Of a stretch of 22,424 nt of DNA, positions 6,868-15,133 are shown one piece after another. Numbering within the stretch: position 1 is the stretch's first letter; every line of letters begins with the position of its first letter. Source of the stretch: Ruminococcaceae bacterium UBA2857 (GTDB lineage Bacteria > Bacillota > Clostridia > Oscillospirales > Acutalibacteraceae); NCBI GenBank assembly GCA_002350705.1, contig DEFH01000028.1:1-22424 (forward strand), written 5' to 3'. A program made the translations under genes and the position numbers. The notes under the pieces were generated by a model. It worked only from the letters and a program-made list of their open reading frames with translations. It was not told where the DNA came from and ran no database searches.

Positions 6868-8328
6868 TCAAAGTTTCACACCGAAATCGGTGGGTTTAAA
6901 GAGGTTGGCTGCATTTTCATACTGCCATGCAGCGTTCAGGATTTTGCTTTCGGAGAAGTTGTTTCCAATAAGCTGCATACCGATAGGCAGTCCTTTTGCA
7001 TCACAGCCGCACGGTACGGAAACGGCAGGCAGTCCGCAGATATTCACGGGAACGGTGCAGATGTCTGTGAGATAGGTTTCCACAGGATCGCTGACAGCGT
7101 GACCGTTTTCAAAAGCCGTCATCGGAACGGTGGGGGCGAGGATCACATCACAGCTTTCAAATGCATTTTTAAAGGCTTTGACGATAGTGCCACGCAGATT
7201 CTGAGCCTTTTTATAGTAAGCGTCATAATAGCCTGAGCTGAGTACATAGGTACCGAGCAGGATTCTTCTTTTGACTTCTTCACCAAAGCCGTTGCTTCTG
7301 GTCTTTTTGATCATGTCGTTGACATCGGAATAAGAATCGGCTTTGTAGCCGTAGCGGATACCGTCATATCTTCCGAGGTTGGAAGAGGCTTCTGCACAGG
7401 CGAGTATGTAATATACGGGAAGTGCATATTTCAAAGCAGGCAGGTCAAAATAAACGATTTCTGCTCCGAGAGACTGATAAACCCGAATTGCCTGTTCAAC
7501 AGCCTGTTTCACGTCCTCACGGACACCGTCAAAATATTCTTTGGCGATACCGATTTTCATACCCTTTATGTCATTTTTAAGCGTATTGCAGACGGGTTCT
7601 CCTTTTCTGCCCTGAGAGGTAGAGTCCATTGTGTCGTATTCTGAAACGGCATCAAATACGATAGCGGTATCTTCGACAGTGGCAGTGATGGGACCGATCT
7701 GGTCAAAGCTGGAGGCATAGGCGATCAAACCGAAACGGGATACGGCACCATAGGTTGGTTTGAGACCGACAATGCCGCAGAAGCTGGCAGGCTGCCTGAT
7801 AGAGCCGCCCGTATCGGAACCGAGACCATAGACGGCAAGATTGCCGCCTACAGCAGAGGCAACACCGCCTGAGCTGCCGCCTGCTACATGGGAAATGCTG
7901 TGAGGGTTTTTGGCACCGCCAAAATAAGAAGTCTCACAGGAAGAACCCATTGCAAATTCATCCATATTGGTTTTACCGAGAAGAACGGCATTCCGGCTTT
8001 TGAGAATTTTCCAAACGGAAGCGTCATAAATCGGCACATAGTCTTCCAGAATTTTGGAACAGCAGGTAGTACGGATTCCGTTGGTAGAGATATTGTCTTT
8101 GAGCGTCATGGGAATACCCTCTAACAGATGGAGGGATTCTCCCTTAGCAATTTTTTCATCAACAGCTTTGGCAGTATTCAGAGCTGTTTCGGGAGTGGCG
8201 GTAACGTATGCATTGAGAGCAGCGTTATCTTTTTCAATGGCGTCGAGATAGGCTTGTGTCAGTTCCGTACAGGAAATTTCCTTGTTTTGGAGCATGGCAT
8301 GAAGCCGGGCGATTTTGCTTTCGCTCAT
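6868..8328 (-). CDS. gatA: Asp-tRNA(Asn)/Glu-tRNA(Gln) amidotransferase subunit A
   Basis: Glutaminase subunit of GatCAB; it releases ammonia from glutamine and channels it to GatB. The amidase-signature catalytic set Ser-cisSer-Lys is complete: Lys77 (TLKDN), Ser152 (GGSSGG) and Ser176 (DTGGSIRQP), each two residues earlier than in the S. aureus protein as I recall it. GLKPTYGAVSRFGL and the C-terminal NICGLPAVSVPCG and GLPIGMQLIG blocks are also present. I chose ATG 8328 (MSESKIARLH, 486 residues) over an in-frame GTG at 8340, because the GTG lies within the AGAGGTG ribosome site (8338-8344). The gene follows gatC closely and precedes gatB by 18 bases, giving the common C-A-B order. Confidence 0.97.
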   Translation of the reverse strand: MSESKIARLHAMLQNKEISCTELTQAYLDAIEKDNAALNAYVTATPETALNTAKAVDEKIAKGESLHLLEGIPMTLKDNISTNGIRTTCCSKILEDYVPIYDASVWKILKSRNAVLLGKTNMDEFAMGSSCETSYFGGAKNPHSISHVAGGSSGGVASAVGGNLAVYGLGSDTGGSIRQPASFCGIVGLKPTYGAVSRFGLIAYASSFDQIGPITATVEDTAIVFDAVSEYDTMDSTSQGRKGEPVCNTLKNDIKGMKIGIAKEYFDGVREDVKQAVEQAIRVYQSLGAEIVYFDLPALKYALPVYYILACAEASSNLGRYDGIRYGYKADSYSDVNDMIKKTRSNGFGEEVKRRILLGTYVLSSGYYDAYYKKAQNLRGTIVKAFKNAFESCDVILAPTVPMTAFENGHAVSDPVETYLTDICTVPVNICGLPAVSVPCGCDAKGLPIGMQLIGNNFSESKILNAAWQYENAANLFKPTDFGVKL

Positions 8329-8346
8329 GAGTGGGTTCACCTCTGA

Positions 8347-8628
8347 TTATTTCATAATATTCTTGACGAGGAAACAGCCGTCATCACTGTCTTTGGCATT
8401 GGCAAGGATCTGCTCCCTGTCGAGAGAGGGAACAACGCAGTCCTCACGCAGTACATTGGAAAGGTTATTGATATTGTCAAAATCCGTGCCTTCATCAGAG
8501 GCATTGTTAATGGTATCGGCAAAGGAGATGATTTCAGACATATCTTTTGTGAGCTTGTCCATATCCTCTTCGGCGACAAAGAGCTTGGAAAGGATGGCAA
8601 TTTTCATCATTTCGTCTTTCGTGACCAT
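8347..8628 (-). CDS. gatC: Asp-tRNA(Asn)/Glu-tRNA(Gln) amidotransferase subunit C
   Basis: Small subunit (93 residues, normal size) that wraps the GatA-GatB interface and stabilises GatA. The N-terminal helix pair is seen as MMKIAILSKLFVAEEDMDKL followed by a DMSEIISFADTIN helix. The C-terminal belt keeps LREDCVVPSLDREQIL and a DGCFLVKNI ending, close to the family's DGxFxVP. AAAGGA lies about 10 bases before ATG 8628. The gene starts 27 bases after the vWA protein gene and is followed at once by gatA, so cotranscription is likely. Confidence 0.93.
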   Translation of the reverse strand: MVTKDEMMKIAILSKLFVAEEDMDKLTKDMSEIISFADTINNASDEGTDFDNINNLSNVLREDCVVPSLDREQILANAKDSDDGCFLVKNIMK

Positions 8629-8655
8629 AGTATTTCATTCCTTTCTTGAAGGAGG

Positions 8656-10569
8656 TTAATCTCTTTTGATAAATCCCAGACCGTCAGACGGTTCATCGTC
8701 AAAATCCCCCATCATATCGGCAAGACTGTGACCGGACTGATAATCCTCATTGTGAGAGTTGTCAAATTCGGAGTAATCCTCTTCCGGCAGGGGAGCAGAG
8801 CCGACACCGAGGTTGTTGTCGGGGCCTTTTTTAATGATAGCTTCCAGAGAAGTATCCACTTTGTAGTCATCGGAGTTGGCATTGAAAGCATCATCGGGAC
8901 CTTTTCGGATGAGCGATTCAAGGCTGCCGTGTTCTACGAGGGGAATATCAACATAATCAGGATCGGTAGCTTTGGGACCTTCCTTGACTCTTTCAATGGG
9001 AGGAGCAGGGGGAGCAGGTTTTTCATCAATGGGCGGATTATCGGAAGCGGCCCGTAGCAGGGAGAGAGCCTGTGCATCCTTGCTCGCCTTGAGTTTGGCA
9101 AACAGGAAAATCAGGACAGTCACAACGACCAGAACAGCGATAATCACGAAAATGATCACCGTCGGAGAGCCTTCAAAATGGCTGAGAGCAGAAGTATCAG
9201 GCATAAGATTGTTAAGATCATTGCTTCCCTGAGCGATATTATTCAGTTCTTTATCCGAATAACGTTTGACATTTAAAGCAAATTCCGTACTGTCTTTTTG
9301 GAAAGTCTGAGATTTAGCGGTAGTCTGTACGATATAGGTACCGGTACTGTCGGGAACAAACTCTCCCGCAAAAGTAAAGTCGGGCTGGAGAGTAAGCTGT
9401 ACATTCTGTGTTTTGTCAGAGGTTGTAACAGAAGACTGCATGGTAATGGTATCCAGCAGATCTCTGTCCTGTACGATTCCGTTGTTGTCGTTCAGGGAAG
9501 CGGTAATTCTGACAGCTTGTCCGGCAACGGCAGAGACGGGAACATTCTGTTTGATGAAGATGGAATAAAAGTCCATTTGAGTGACGATACAGTTCTGATT
9601 GGTAGCATTGTCAAGATGGAGGTTCCATTTTCCGTCCTGCGGATAGATCAGTTTAATGAGGATATAGCTTCCCGTAGAGGTCATTTTTACATTTTCGGTT
9701 CCGGTAAGATCAACCGTTTCGTTTTTTGGTGAGGTAAGAACAGGATTGAGTTCATTGGCACTGAGCTGGCTTCGGATAATGATATTGACATAGAAAACGC
9801 TTTTGTCCTGAATGTTGATTGCCACATTGCCGTCAACGATTGTTTTCTGAGAGCCTTTGATTTCATAGACATCCGCAAAAATATCGGCAATAATCGAAGG
9901 CAGTTCATTGGAGGCTTTCGCTTCAAAAGCCTTGCCGTTGGTCTGGGAGGCGATTTTTTGAGTTTCCTGTTTGTCAAGGGTGCCGTCATAATTCAGACCG
10001 ATAGCATAAACAGGAATTTTGGTTCTTTTGAGTTCTCTTAAAGTAGCGTCCAGTTCTTTCTGAGAATCCTCAACGGTTCTGGGGCCGCTGATCAGATGGG
10101 TGTTGCCATCGCTGAGGAGGATAATCAGTTTTCTTCTGTTGGAATCTCTGTTTTTGTTGTTTTTGTGGATATTCATAGCGGTTGTCAGACCTAAAGCAAT
10201 ATCGGTATCACCGGCGGGATTCCGATTGATCTGTGACATTTTGTTTTTGAGAGAGGAAAGTTGATTTTTATCGAGGAGAGCAATATCCTGAGAATCCTTG
10301 ATTTGTTCGCTGTATACGGTATAGCCGACACCGCAGGAAGCGTCGCATAAGTCAACAAACAGATTAAAGGCATCCACAGCCACTCTGTTAGGATCGGCTT
10401 CCGCCATAGAGCCGCTGGAGTCCACAACAAATACCACATCCAGATTCATTTGACCGTTTTCCTGATCCTCGGTTTCCTCTTCTTCGGCAGAAACGCTGAC
10501 GCAAAAGCAGCTCAGCATCAGGAACAGTACCATTATCAGGGAAGAGAGTCTTTTCACAGCAGAACACAT
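8656..10569 (-). CDS. Secreted, membrane-anchored von Willebrand factor A domain protein with cytoplasmic tail
   Basis: A 637-residue type I membrane protein whose function I do not recognise. In order: a signal peptide (basic VKR, then hydrophobic residues 10-28 ending VSA); an acidic linker; a vWA domain (about 43-235) with a full metal-ion adhesion site (Asp50, Ser52, Ser54; Thr122; Asp154 in LLSDG); an extracellular beta-rich region (about 240-435) that may hold one or two immunoglobulin-like folds (TYIVQTTAKS is typical); a membrane helix (about 470-490); and a cytoplasmic tail of about 145 residues. The tail has a Pro-rich stretch and imperfect repeats, SLESLIRKGPDD, SLEAIIKKGPDN and SLADMMGD. 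AGGAGG sits 7 bases before ATG 10569. It lies between aspS (37-base gap) and gatC (27-base gap), an unexpected place for a surface protein. The intact MIDAS suggests metal-dependent ligand binding. Confidence 0.9.
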   Translation of the reverse strand: MCSAVKRLSSLIMVLFLMLSCFCVSVSAEEEETEDQENGQMNLDVVFVVDSSGSMAEADPNRVAVDAFNLFVDLCDASCGVGYTVYSEQIKDSQDIALLDKNQLSSLKNKMSQINRNPAGDTDIALGLTTAMNIHKNNKNRDSNRRKLIILLSDGNTHLISGPRTVEDSQKELDATLRELKRTKIPVYAIGLNYDGTLDKQETQKIASQTNGKAFEAKASNELPSIIADIFADVYEIKGSQKTIVDGNVAINIQDKSVFYVNIIIRSQLSANELNPVLTSPKNETVDLTGTENVKMTSTGSYILIKLIYPQDGKWNLHLDNATNQNCIVTQMDFYSIFIKQNVPVSAVAGQAVRITASLNDNNGIVQDRDLLDTITMQSSVTTSDKTQNVQLTLQPDFTFAGEFVPDSTGTYIVQTTAKSQTFQKDSTEFALNVKRYSDKELNNIAQGSNDLNNLMPDTSALSHFEGSPTVIIFVIIAVLVVVTVLIFLFAKLKASKDAQALSLLRAASDNPPIDEKPAPPAPPIERVKEGPKATDPDYVDIPLVEHGSLESLIRKGPDDAFNANSDDYKVDTSLEAIIKKGPDNNLGVGSAPLPEEDYSEFDNSHNEDYQSGHSLADMMGDFDDEPSDGLGFIKRD

Positions 10570-10606
10570 TTTTTAAACCTCCTTATCACTGTTTAAGCGG
10601 ATATAT

Positions 10607-12352
10607 TTATCTGATTTTGATATGCACTTCACGAAGCTGCTGCTCGGTGACTTCCGTCGGGGAGCCTAAAAGCAGATCCTGGGCATTGCTGTTCATGGGG
10701 AATGCAATGACTTCACGGATATTTTCTTCTTCAGCGAGGAGCATTAACATTCTGTCCACACCGGGAGCCATGCCGGCATGAGGAGGAGCACCATACTGGA
10801 ACGCATTGTAGAGAGATTTAAATTTATTCCGGAGTTCCTCTTTGGAATAGCCGGCAATTTCAAAGGCTTTGATCATAATGTCAAGGTCATGGTTTCTGAC
10901 GGCACCCGAAGAAAGTTCAACGCCGTTGCATACAATGTCATACTGGTAAGCAAGGATCTCTGTGGGATCTTTTTCGAGCAGAGCCTGCATACCGCCCTGC
11001 GGCATAGAGAACGGATTGTGTGTAAAGATAACCTTGCCGTTGTCATCCAGTTCATACATGGGGAAGTCTGTGATAAAGCAGAGCTCAAAGCGTGATTCAT
11101 CAATGAGAGAGAGACGTTTGGCGACCTCGGTACGAATCTGACCGGCAAGTTTGGGAGCAAGGTCTTTGCTGTCGGCGATAAAGTAAATCACGTCACCTGC
11201 CTGAGAGCCGTTGATGGCAATGAGTTTTTCACGGTCGCCTTCTTTGAGGAACTTGTCGATAGGACCGTCAAACGTCATATCTTCACGGACTTTGACATAG
11301 CCCAGACCTTTCATGCCGATGGAAAGGGCAAATTCTTCCATGTTTTTGAACCATTTTTTAGACTGGGCGGCAGCATGAGGAACATTGATGCTTCTGACCG
11401 TTTTCTTTCTGAAAGGAGCAAAGTCTGTTTCCTCGAACATGGGAGAGATGTCTTTAATGAGGAGAGGGTTACGCAGATCGGGCTTGTCGGAACCGTAAGT
11501 CAGCATCGCTTCCGCAAAGGGAATTCTTCTGAAAGGCGGCTTGGAGACTTCTTTATTGGAGAATTTTTGGAAAGTCGCATAAAGAATTTCTTCGGCAGCA
11601 GCAAACACATCATCCTGTTCGGCGAAAGCCATTTCAAAGTCAAGCTGATAGAATTCACCGGGAGAACGGTCAGCCCTTGCATCTTCATCACGGAAGCAGG
11701 GAGCAATCTGGAAATACTTGTCAAAGCCGGACACCATCAGAAGCTGTTTAAAAATCTGGGGAGCCTGCGGCAGAGCATAGAACATTCCCTTGTGTTTTCT
11801 GCTGGGAATGAGATAGTCTCTTGCCCCTTCGGGAGAGGAGCAGGACAGAATCGGTGTCTGTATCTCAAGGAATCCCATTTCCGTCATTTTCTGACGGAGG
11901 AAAGAAATCAGATTGGCTCTCATCACGATATTGTCATGAACTTTTTTGTTACGCAGGTCAAGGAATCTGTATTTGAGACGGACATCCTCTTTGACTTCTC
12001 TGGAAGTCTGGACTTCAAAGGGGAGATTGGCGAGGGATTTTCCTAAAACGGTGATGCTTTCGGAATGGATTTCAACAGTACCTGTGGCAATTTTGGGATT
12101 GACTGTATCTTCATCACGTTTGGTGACGTTTCCGCTGACGGAAACGGTACATTCTCTGTTGATATCGGCAAGGAGTGCGTCATCATGGACAACGACCTGA
12201 ACAACACCGTAATGGTCACGTACGTCTAAAAACATAACACCGCCATGGTCACGGATATTTTCGACCCATCCTGCGACTCTGACATTTTTTCCGATATCGC
12301 TTTCTCGGAGTTCACCGCAGAAATGGGTGCGGTAGATATTTTCTCTGGGCAT
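10607..12352 (-). CDS. aspS: Aspartyl-tRNA synthetase, probably non-discriminating (Asp/Asn)
   Basis: Class IIb synthetase that charges tRNA with aspartate. It is the long bacterial form (581 residues) with an N-terminal anticodon-binding OB fold, the class II core and a bacterial GAD insertion. Motif 2 is FRDEDARADR (220-229) followed by SPGEFYQLDFE; motif 3 is GAPPHAGMAPGVDR; the protein ends LREVHIKIR as expected. In the OB fold the anticodon loop reads RDHGG with His36. This aligns with His31 of the Pseudomonas aeruginosa enzyme, linked to acceptance of tRNA(Asn), where discriminating enzymes (E. coli, Bacillus) have Leu. The position matching E. coli Lys83 is Asp82. With gatCAB downstream in the same operon, a relaxed enzyme is the likely reading. 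It is the first gene after promoter 12394-12422. Confidence 0.96.
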   Translation of the reverse strand: MPRENIYRTHFCGELRESDIGKNVRVAGWVENIRDHGGVMFLDVRDHYGVVQVVVHDDALLADINRECTVSVSGNVTKRDEDTVNPKIATGTVEIHSESITVLGKSLANLPFEVQTSREVKEDVRLKYRFLDLRNKKVHDNIVMRANLISFLRQKMTEMGFLEIQTPILSCSSPEGARDYLIPSRKHKGMFYALPQAPQIFKQLLMVSGFDKYFQIAPCFRDEDARADRSPGEFYQLDFEMAFAEQDDVFAAAEEILYATFQKFSNKEVSKPPFRRIPFAEAMLTYGSDKPDLRNPLLIKDISPMFEETDFAPFRKKTVRSINVPHAAAQSKKWFKNMEEFALSIGMKGLGYVKVREDMTFDGPIDKFLKEGDREKLIAINGSQAGDVIYFIADSKDLAPKLAGQIRTEVAKRLSLIDESRFELCFITDFPMYELDDNGKVIFTHNPFSMPQGGMQALLEKDPTEILAYQYDIVCNGVELSSGAVRNHDLDIMIKAFEIAGYSKEELRNKFKSLYNAFQYGAPPHAGMAPGVDRMLMLLAEEENIREVIAFPMNSNAQDLLLGSPTEVTEQQLREVHIKIR

Positions 12353-12393
12353 TTCACTCTTTCCTTTCAGGTAAATAAGATATTAACTATCAT

Positions 12394-12422
12394 ATTATAC
12401 CATTGTTTCCAAAATGTTTCAA
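12394..12422 (-). promoter_or_regulatory. Sigma-A promoter of the aspS-vWA-gatCAB operon
   Basis: On the minus strand TTGAAA (12417-12422), a 17-base spacer and a perfect TATAAT (12394-12399). The TGG just before it makes an extended -10 element. The start of transcription would leave a leader of about 35 nt, too short for a T-box, and no T-box specifier structure is visible upstream of aspS. Confidence 0.87.
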
Positions 12423-12446
12423 CACAAATTTTTGTTGTTTTAACAG

Positions 12447-12484
12447 AAAAACAGAAGAGCGGAGCTTTTTTCGGCTCTGCTCTT
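12447..12484 (-). terminator. Intrinsic terminator after the YhgE/Pip gene
   Basis: AAGAGC at 12455-12460 pairs with GCTCTT at 12479-12484. The stem continues past one mismatch for four more pairs around an A-rich loop. On the minus strand it is followed by CTGTTTTTCTGTT. It separates the membrane-protein unit from the aspS promoter. Confidence 0.85.
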
Positions 12485-12494
12485 CCGTCAGATA

Positions 12495-14657
12495 CTATAC
12501 GACGAGTTCTGTCTGATGGATACGCTTTTCGAGGAATTCAATGATTTTCATGCAGGGCTTTCTGAGGACAAGTCCTATAAACAGTGCCACAGGCACAAAT
12601 GCCAGCAACTGTAAAATGCACTGCAGGAAAGAAGCTATATCGGGTTCCGTGACAGCTTCACGCAGGGCATCAATGCTGTAATGGAACGGCAGATAAGGTG
12701 AAACAGCCCGGAACGGTTTTGGCAGGACTTCCACAGGGAACGTACCGCCTGCACCGGCAATCTGAATGACCAGTGTGATAATGACAAGAGCTTTTCCGAC
12801 AACATTGAAAGCAATTGTCAGGGAGTAGATAAAGAGCGTATATACAAAACTGGAAATCAGGCTTGCCGCAACAAACAGAAAAGGATTGTCATACTGTACC
12901 TGTAAGAAGAAAATATCTCCGAGAGAGGTGATAAAAGCCTGTATTTGTCCGACAAGGAAGAAAATCAGATAGCGTCCGAAATACTGCTGAACGTGAGTGG
13001 GATTGTTAAGAAGGCGGAGTTGTTTTTTGGTAGGCTCTGTGCGGAGGATGGCAATGAGAATCGTGCCGCCTACCCAGAAACTCAGGGAAGTATAAAAAGG
13101 AGCCATACCGGAGCCGTAATTTTTGACCGCATGAATCGAGTGGGTATTGGTAGCGACAGGCTCTGCCATGAATTCTCCGAGACTTTCGGGTTCCTGTACG
13201 ATATTCATCACCAGATCTTTCAGTTCGGTATCACCGCCAAGGTCATCCACTTTATCCATGAGAGACTGTGTCTGCGTTTTGGCATTGGAGAGGAGTTTTT
13301 TAAGGTTGGCAAAAGTTGTTTTCATGGAAGTGAGGGTATCCTGTGTATTGTCAAGTGTTTCATCGAGTTCGGGAATATCACCGTTAATCATTTGGAGCAG
13401 TCCGGAAGCACTGTCAAGGACGCTGTAAACACTGTCAATCGTGGTATTGAGAGAGCTTTTGAGGGGAGCAAATGTCTGACCGAGACTTGCAAGTTCGGCA
13501 TTTGCCAGAGAAATTGTCTGTTTAAGATTGTCCTGCATATTTTTGGGGAGAGAGCCGGTGGAACTGATCATGTCAGCGGCATTGTAAAGCAGGTCGATGA
13601 TATTCTGCTGACGGAGAGCGGCATTTTTCAGCAAACCGACGGTGCTGAAAGAATTGATACCGAAATTTGTTCCGAAATTCTGTAGAATATTGGTCAGAGC
13701 ATTGCCGACGGAAATCATTTGCTGACAGCTTTCGGCAGCACTGACCAGTGTGTTGGCAGCAGAAGCCGTGTTGGTGTCAAGACGACTGAGAGCATCATTG
13801 ACACTGCTGCCGACATTTTTTTGCATGGTGCTGAGAGAGCCCATCATTTCACCCAGCATATCGGAGATTTTTTGGGAAGCCTGACGGGTAGTTTCGATAG
13901 AATTTTTGATATTGGGTGTCAGTTGGGCAGAGCGGGAAAGCGTTTCGGAAACAGATGGCAGAAGTATCTGATTGGTTTTGATGAGGTTTTCAAGCGTTTC
14001 CGTTGTGGAGCTGAAAGTGTCCACACTGGCGTTGAGCGTGTCAATACCGGAGATAATATCTTTAAGAGATGTGTCAATATCAGAGACGACTTTCTCTTTG
14101 TTGCCGGAGAGCTCGTCAGCGGTGAGATTCAGGGCAGAGGCGACAACGGAAGTAATCGTACTGACATAAGTGGATTTTACTTCTGTGGCAATGGTAGAAA
14201 TGCCCTTGTCGGTAATTTTGGGAGCAATGGCATTTTTCTTTTCATTGACATAGTATTCCAGTTCTGCTTTCCGGAAGTTGCCTGTTGTGACGGAGCAGAG
14301 ATTTTCACTGAAATTTTCGGGAATGACGACAGCCGCATAATAAGTGCCGTCTTTTACACCGTTGACGGCTGTTGTTTCATCCACGAAAATCCAGCCCATT
14401 TTATCATTGGCTTTGAGACTGTCGATAATTTTGTCGCCGGCATTGATATTAAGTGTTTTGTAGGCGAAGCCCTTGTCTTTGGAGCATACGGCAAAGGCAA
14501 TGCCGCTTGTAGCACCATAGGGATCCCAGTTGGCGGCAATGTTGAACCATGCATAGAGTGCAGGCAGTGCGGAAATACCGATAATGACAATAAAGGCAAT
14601 CAGATTGCGTGAAATGGTTTTCAGATCGTTCAAAAAGATTCTGATAATATTATTCAT
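12495..14657 (-). CDS. YhgE/Pip-family integral membrane protein (ABC-2-type fold)
   Basis: A 720-residue membrane protein of the YhgE/Pip group, which includes Lactococcus phage infection protein and relatives of type VII secretion receptors such as YueB/EsaA. One membrane helix lies near the N-terminus (18-38, with the family's ALYAWFNIAANWDPYG). A long outside region follows (about 40-515), rich in Ser/Thr and predicted helices, probably coiled coil. The family signature around 508-530 (NYGSGMAPFYTSLSFWVG) leads into about five helices (523-539, 562-582, 592-612, 614-634, 677-698). The start overlaps the upstream gene by 8 bases, and its GGAG ribosome site is made of that gene's Glu/Gly codons, so translation is probably coupled. 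No ATPase gene is adjacent. Substrate and role are unknown. Confidence 0.9.
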   Translation of the reverse strand: MNNIIRIFLNDLKTISRNLIAFIVIIGISALPALYAWFNIAANWDPYGATSGIAFAVCSKDKGFAYKTLNINAGDKIIDSLKANDKMGWIFVDETTAVNGVKDGTYYAAVVIPENFSENLCSVTTGNFRKAELEYYVNEKKNAIAPKITDKGISTIATEVKSTYVSTITSVVASALNLTADELSGNKEKVVSDIDTSLKDIISGIDTLNASVDTFSSTTETLENLIKTNQILLPSVSETLSRSAQLTPNIKNSIETTRQASQKISDMLGEMMGSLSTMQKNVGSSVNDALSRLDTNTASAANTLVSAAESCQQMISVGNALTNILQNFGTNFGINSFSTVGLLKNAALRQQNIIDLLYNAADMISSTGSLPKNMQDNLKQTISLANAELASLGQTFAPLKSSLNTTIDSVYSVLDSASGLLQMINGDIPELDETLDNTQDTLTSMKTTFANLKKLLSNAKTQTQSLMDKVDDLGGDTELKDLVMNIVQEPESLGEFMAEPVATNTHSIHAVKNYGSGMAPFYTSLSFWVGGTILIAILRTEPTKKQLRLLNNPTHVQQYFGRYLIFFLVGQIQAFITSLGDIFFLQVQYDNPFLFVAASLISSFVYTLFIYSLTIAFNVVGKALVIITLVIQIAGAGGTFPVEVLPKPFRAVSPYLPFHYSIDALREAVTEPDIASFLQCILQLLAFVPVALFIGLVLRKPCMKIIEFLEKRIHQTELVV

Positions 14658-14997
14658 ATTCTTCTTCTCCTTCCTCGTCGTCGAGTTCGCTCAGGTCAAA
14701 TTCATCACAGATACCGAGCAGATTTTTATATAAATCATATTTGTAATCGGCACGTATCATGATAACCACACAGTAGATCACGGTAATGATCCACAGAACA
14801 AGGAACTCGATTTTGCTTTCAAGACTGAACATCAGAATCAGAAAGACCAGCCCCGAAAGAAGGATGAACAGGCAACCCAAGCGTTTATAGCGGATTTTTT
14901 TGATTTTTGCTTCGTTGAAAAGCTCATACACGCTCAGATATGTCAAATGTTCCTGTTCACGCTGGGACAGGGGCGGAATATGATTGGATTCAGGCAT
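14650..14997 (-). CDS. Small two-helix membrane protein, function unknown
   Basis: A 115-residue protein I do not recognise. It has a soluble N-terminal part (1-35), a basic stretch KIKKIRYKR, two membrane helices (about 40-58 and 63-81) and a C-terminal tail (95-115) that is strongly acidic, with 12 Asp/Glu among the last 16 residues. The positive-inside pattern suggests both ends are cytoplasmic. It has its own promoter (15035-15062) and AAGG before ATG 14997. It overlaps the YhgE/Pip gene by 8 bases, pointing to a partner or regulatory subunit of that protein. The overlap, good ribosome site and promoter argue that it is a real gene. Confidence 0.82.
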   Translation of the reverse strand: MPESNHIPPLSQREQEHLTYLSVYELFNEAKIKKIRYKRLGCLFILLSGLVFLILMFSLESKIEFLVLWIITVIYCVVIMIRADYKYDLYKNLLGICDEFDLSELDDEEGEEEYE

Positions 14998-15034
14998 GGA
15001 AGTGACCTTCTTTCAAAAAATAATCGTACCATCT

Positions 15035-15062
15035 ATTATATTGCAAAAAAAACGGATGTCAA
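15035..15062 (-). promoter_or_regulatory. Sigma-A promoter of the two-gene membrane-protein unit
   Basis: On the minus strand a perfect TTGACA (15057-15062), a 16-base spacer with a T8 run, and a perfect TATAAT (15035-15040). The first 11 bases, TTGACATCCGT, are identical to those of the purE promoter. Confidence 0.87.
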
Positions 15063-15087
15063 ATAAAATCATACAAATCCGCAAAAA

Positions 15088-15123
15088 TATACAAAAAAGC
15101 AGTCACACAAGGCAACTGCTTTT
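15088..15123 (-). terminator. Intrinsic terminator of the purine operon
   Basis: AAAAGCAGT (15095-15103) pairs with ACTGCTTTT (15115-15123) around an 11-base loop. The minus-strand 3' arm ends in a T6 tract. It lies just past the purD stop and upstream of the next promoter. Confidence 0.9.
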
Positions 15124-15133
15124 CAGAAAAAAT

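Noticed and set aside
11375..12046. A 223-codon plus-strand frame opposite aspS
   Set aside because: Shadow of AspRS; no plausible start signal or protein features.
12353..12446. T-box or other amino-acid-sensing leader before aspS
   Set aside because: The predicted leader is about 35 nt and has no T-box sequence or specifier stem.
13719..14612. A 297-codon plus-strand frame, and a 246-codon one at 12945-13685
   Set aside because: Both lie opposite the YhgE/Pip gene and reflect its composition. The real gene has family signatures and coupling to its upstream partner.
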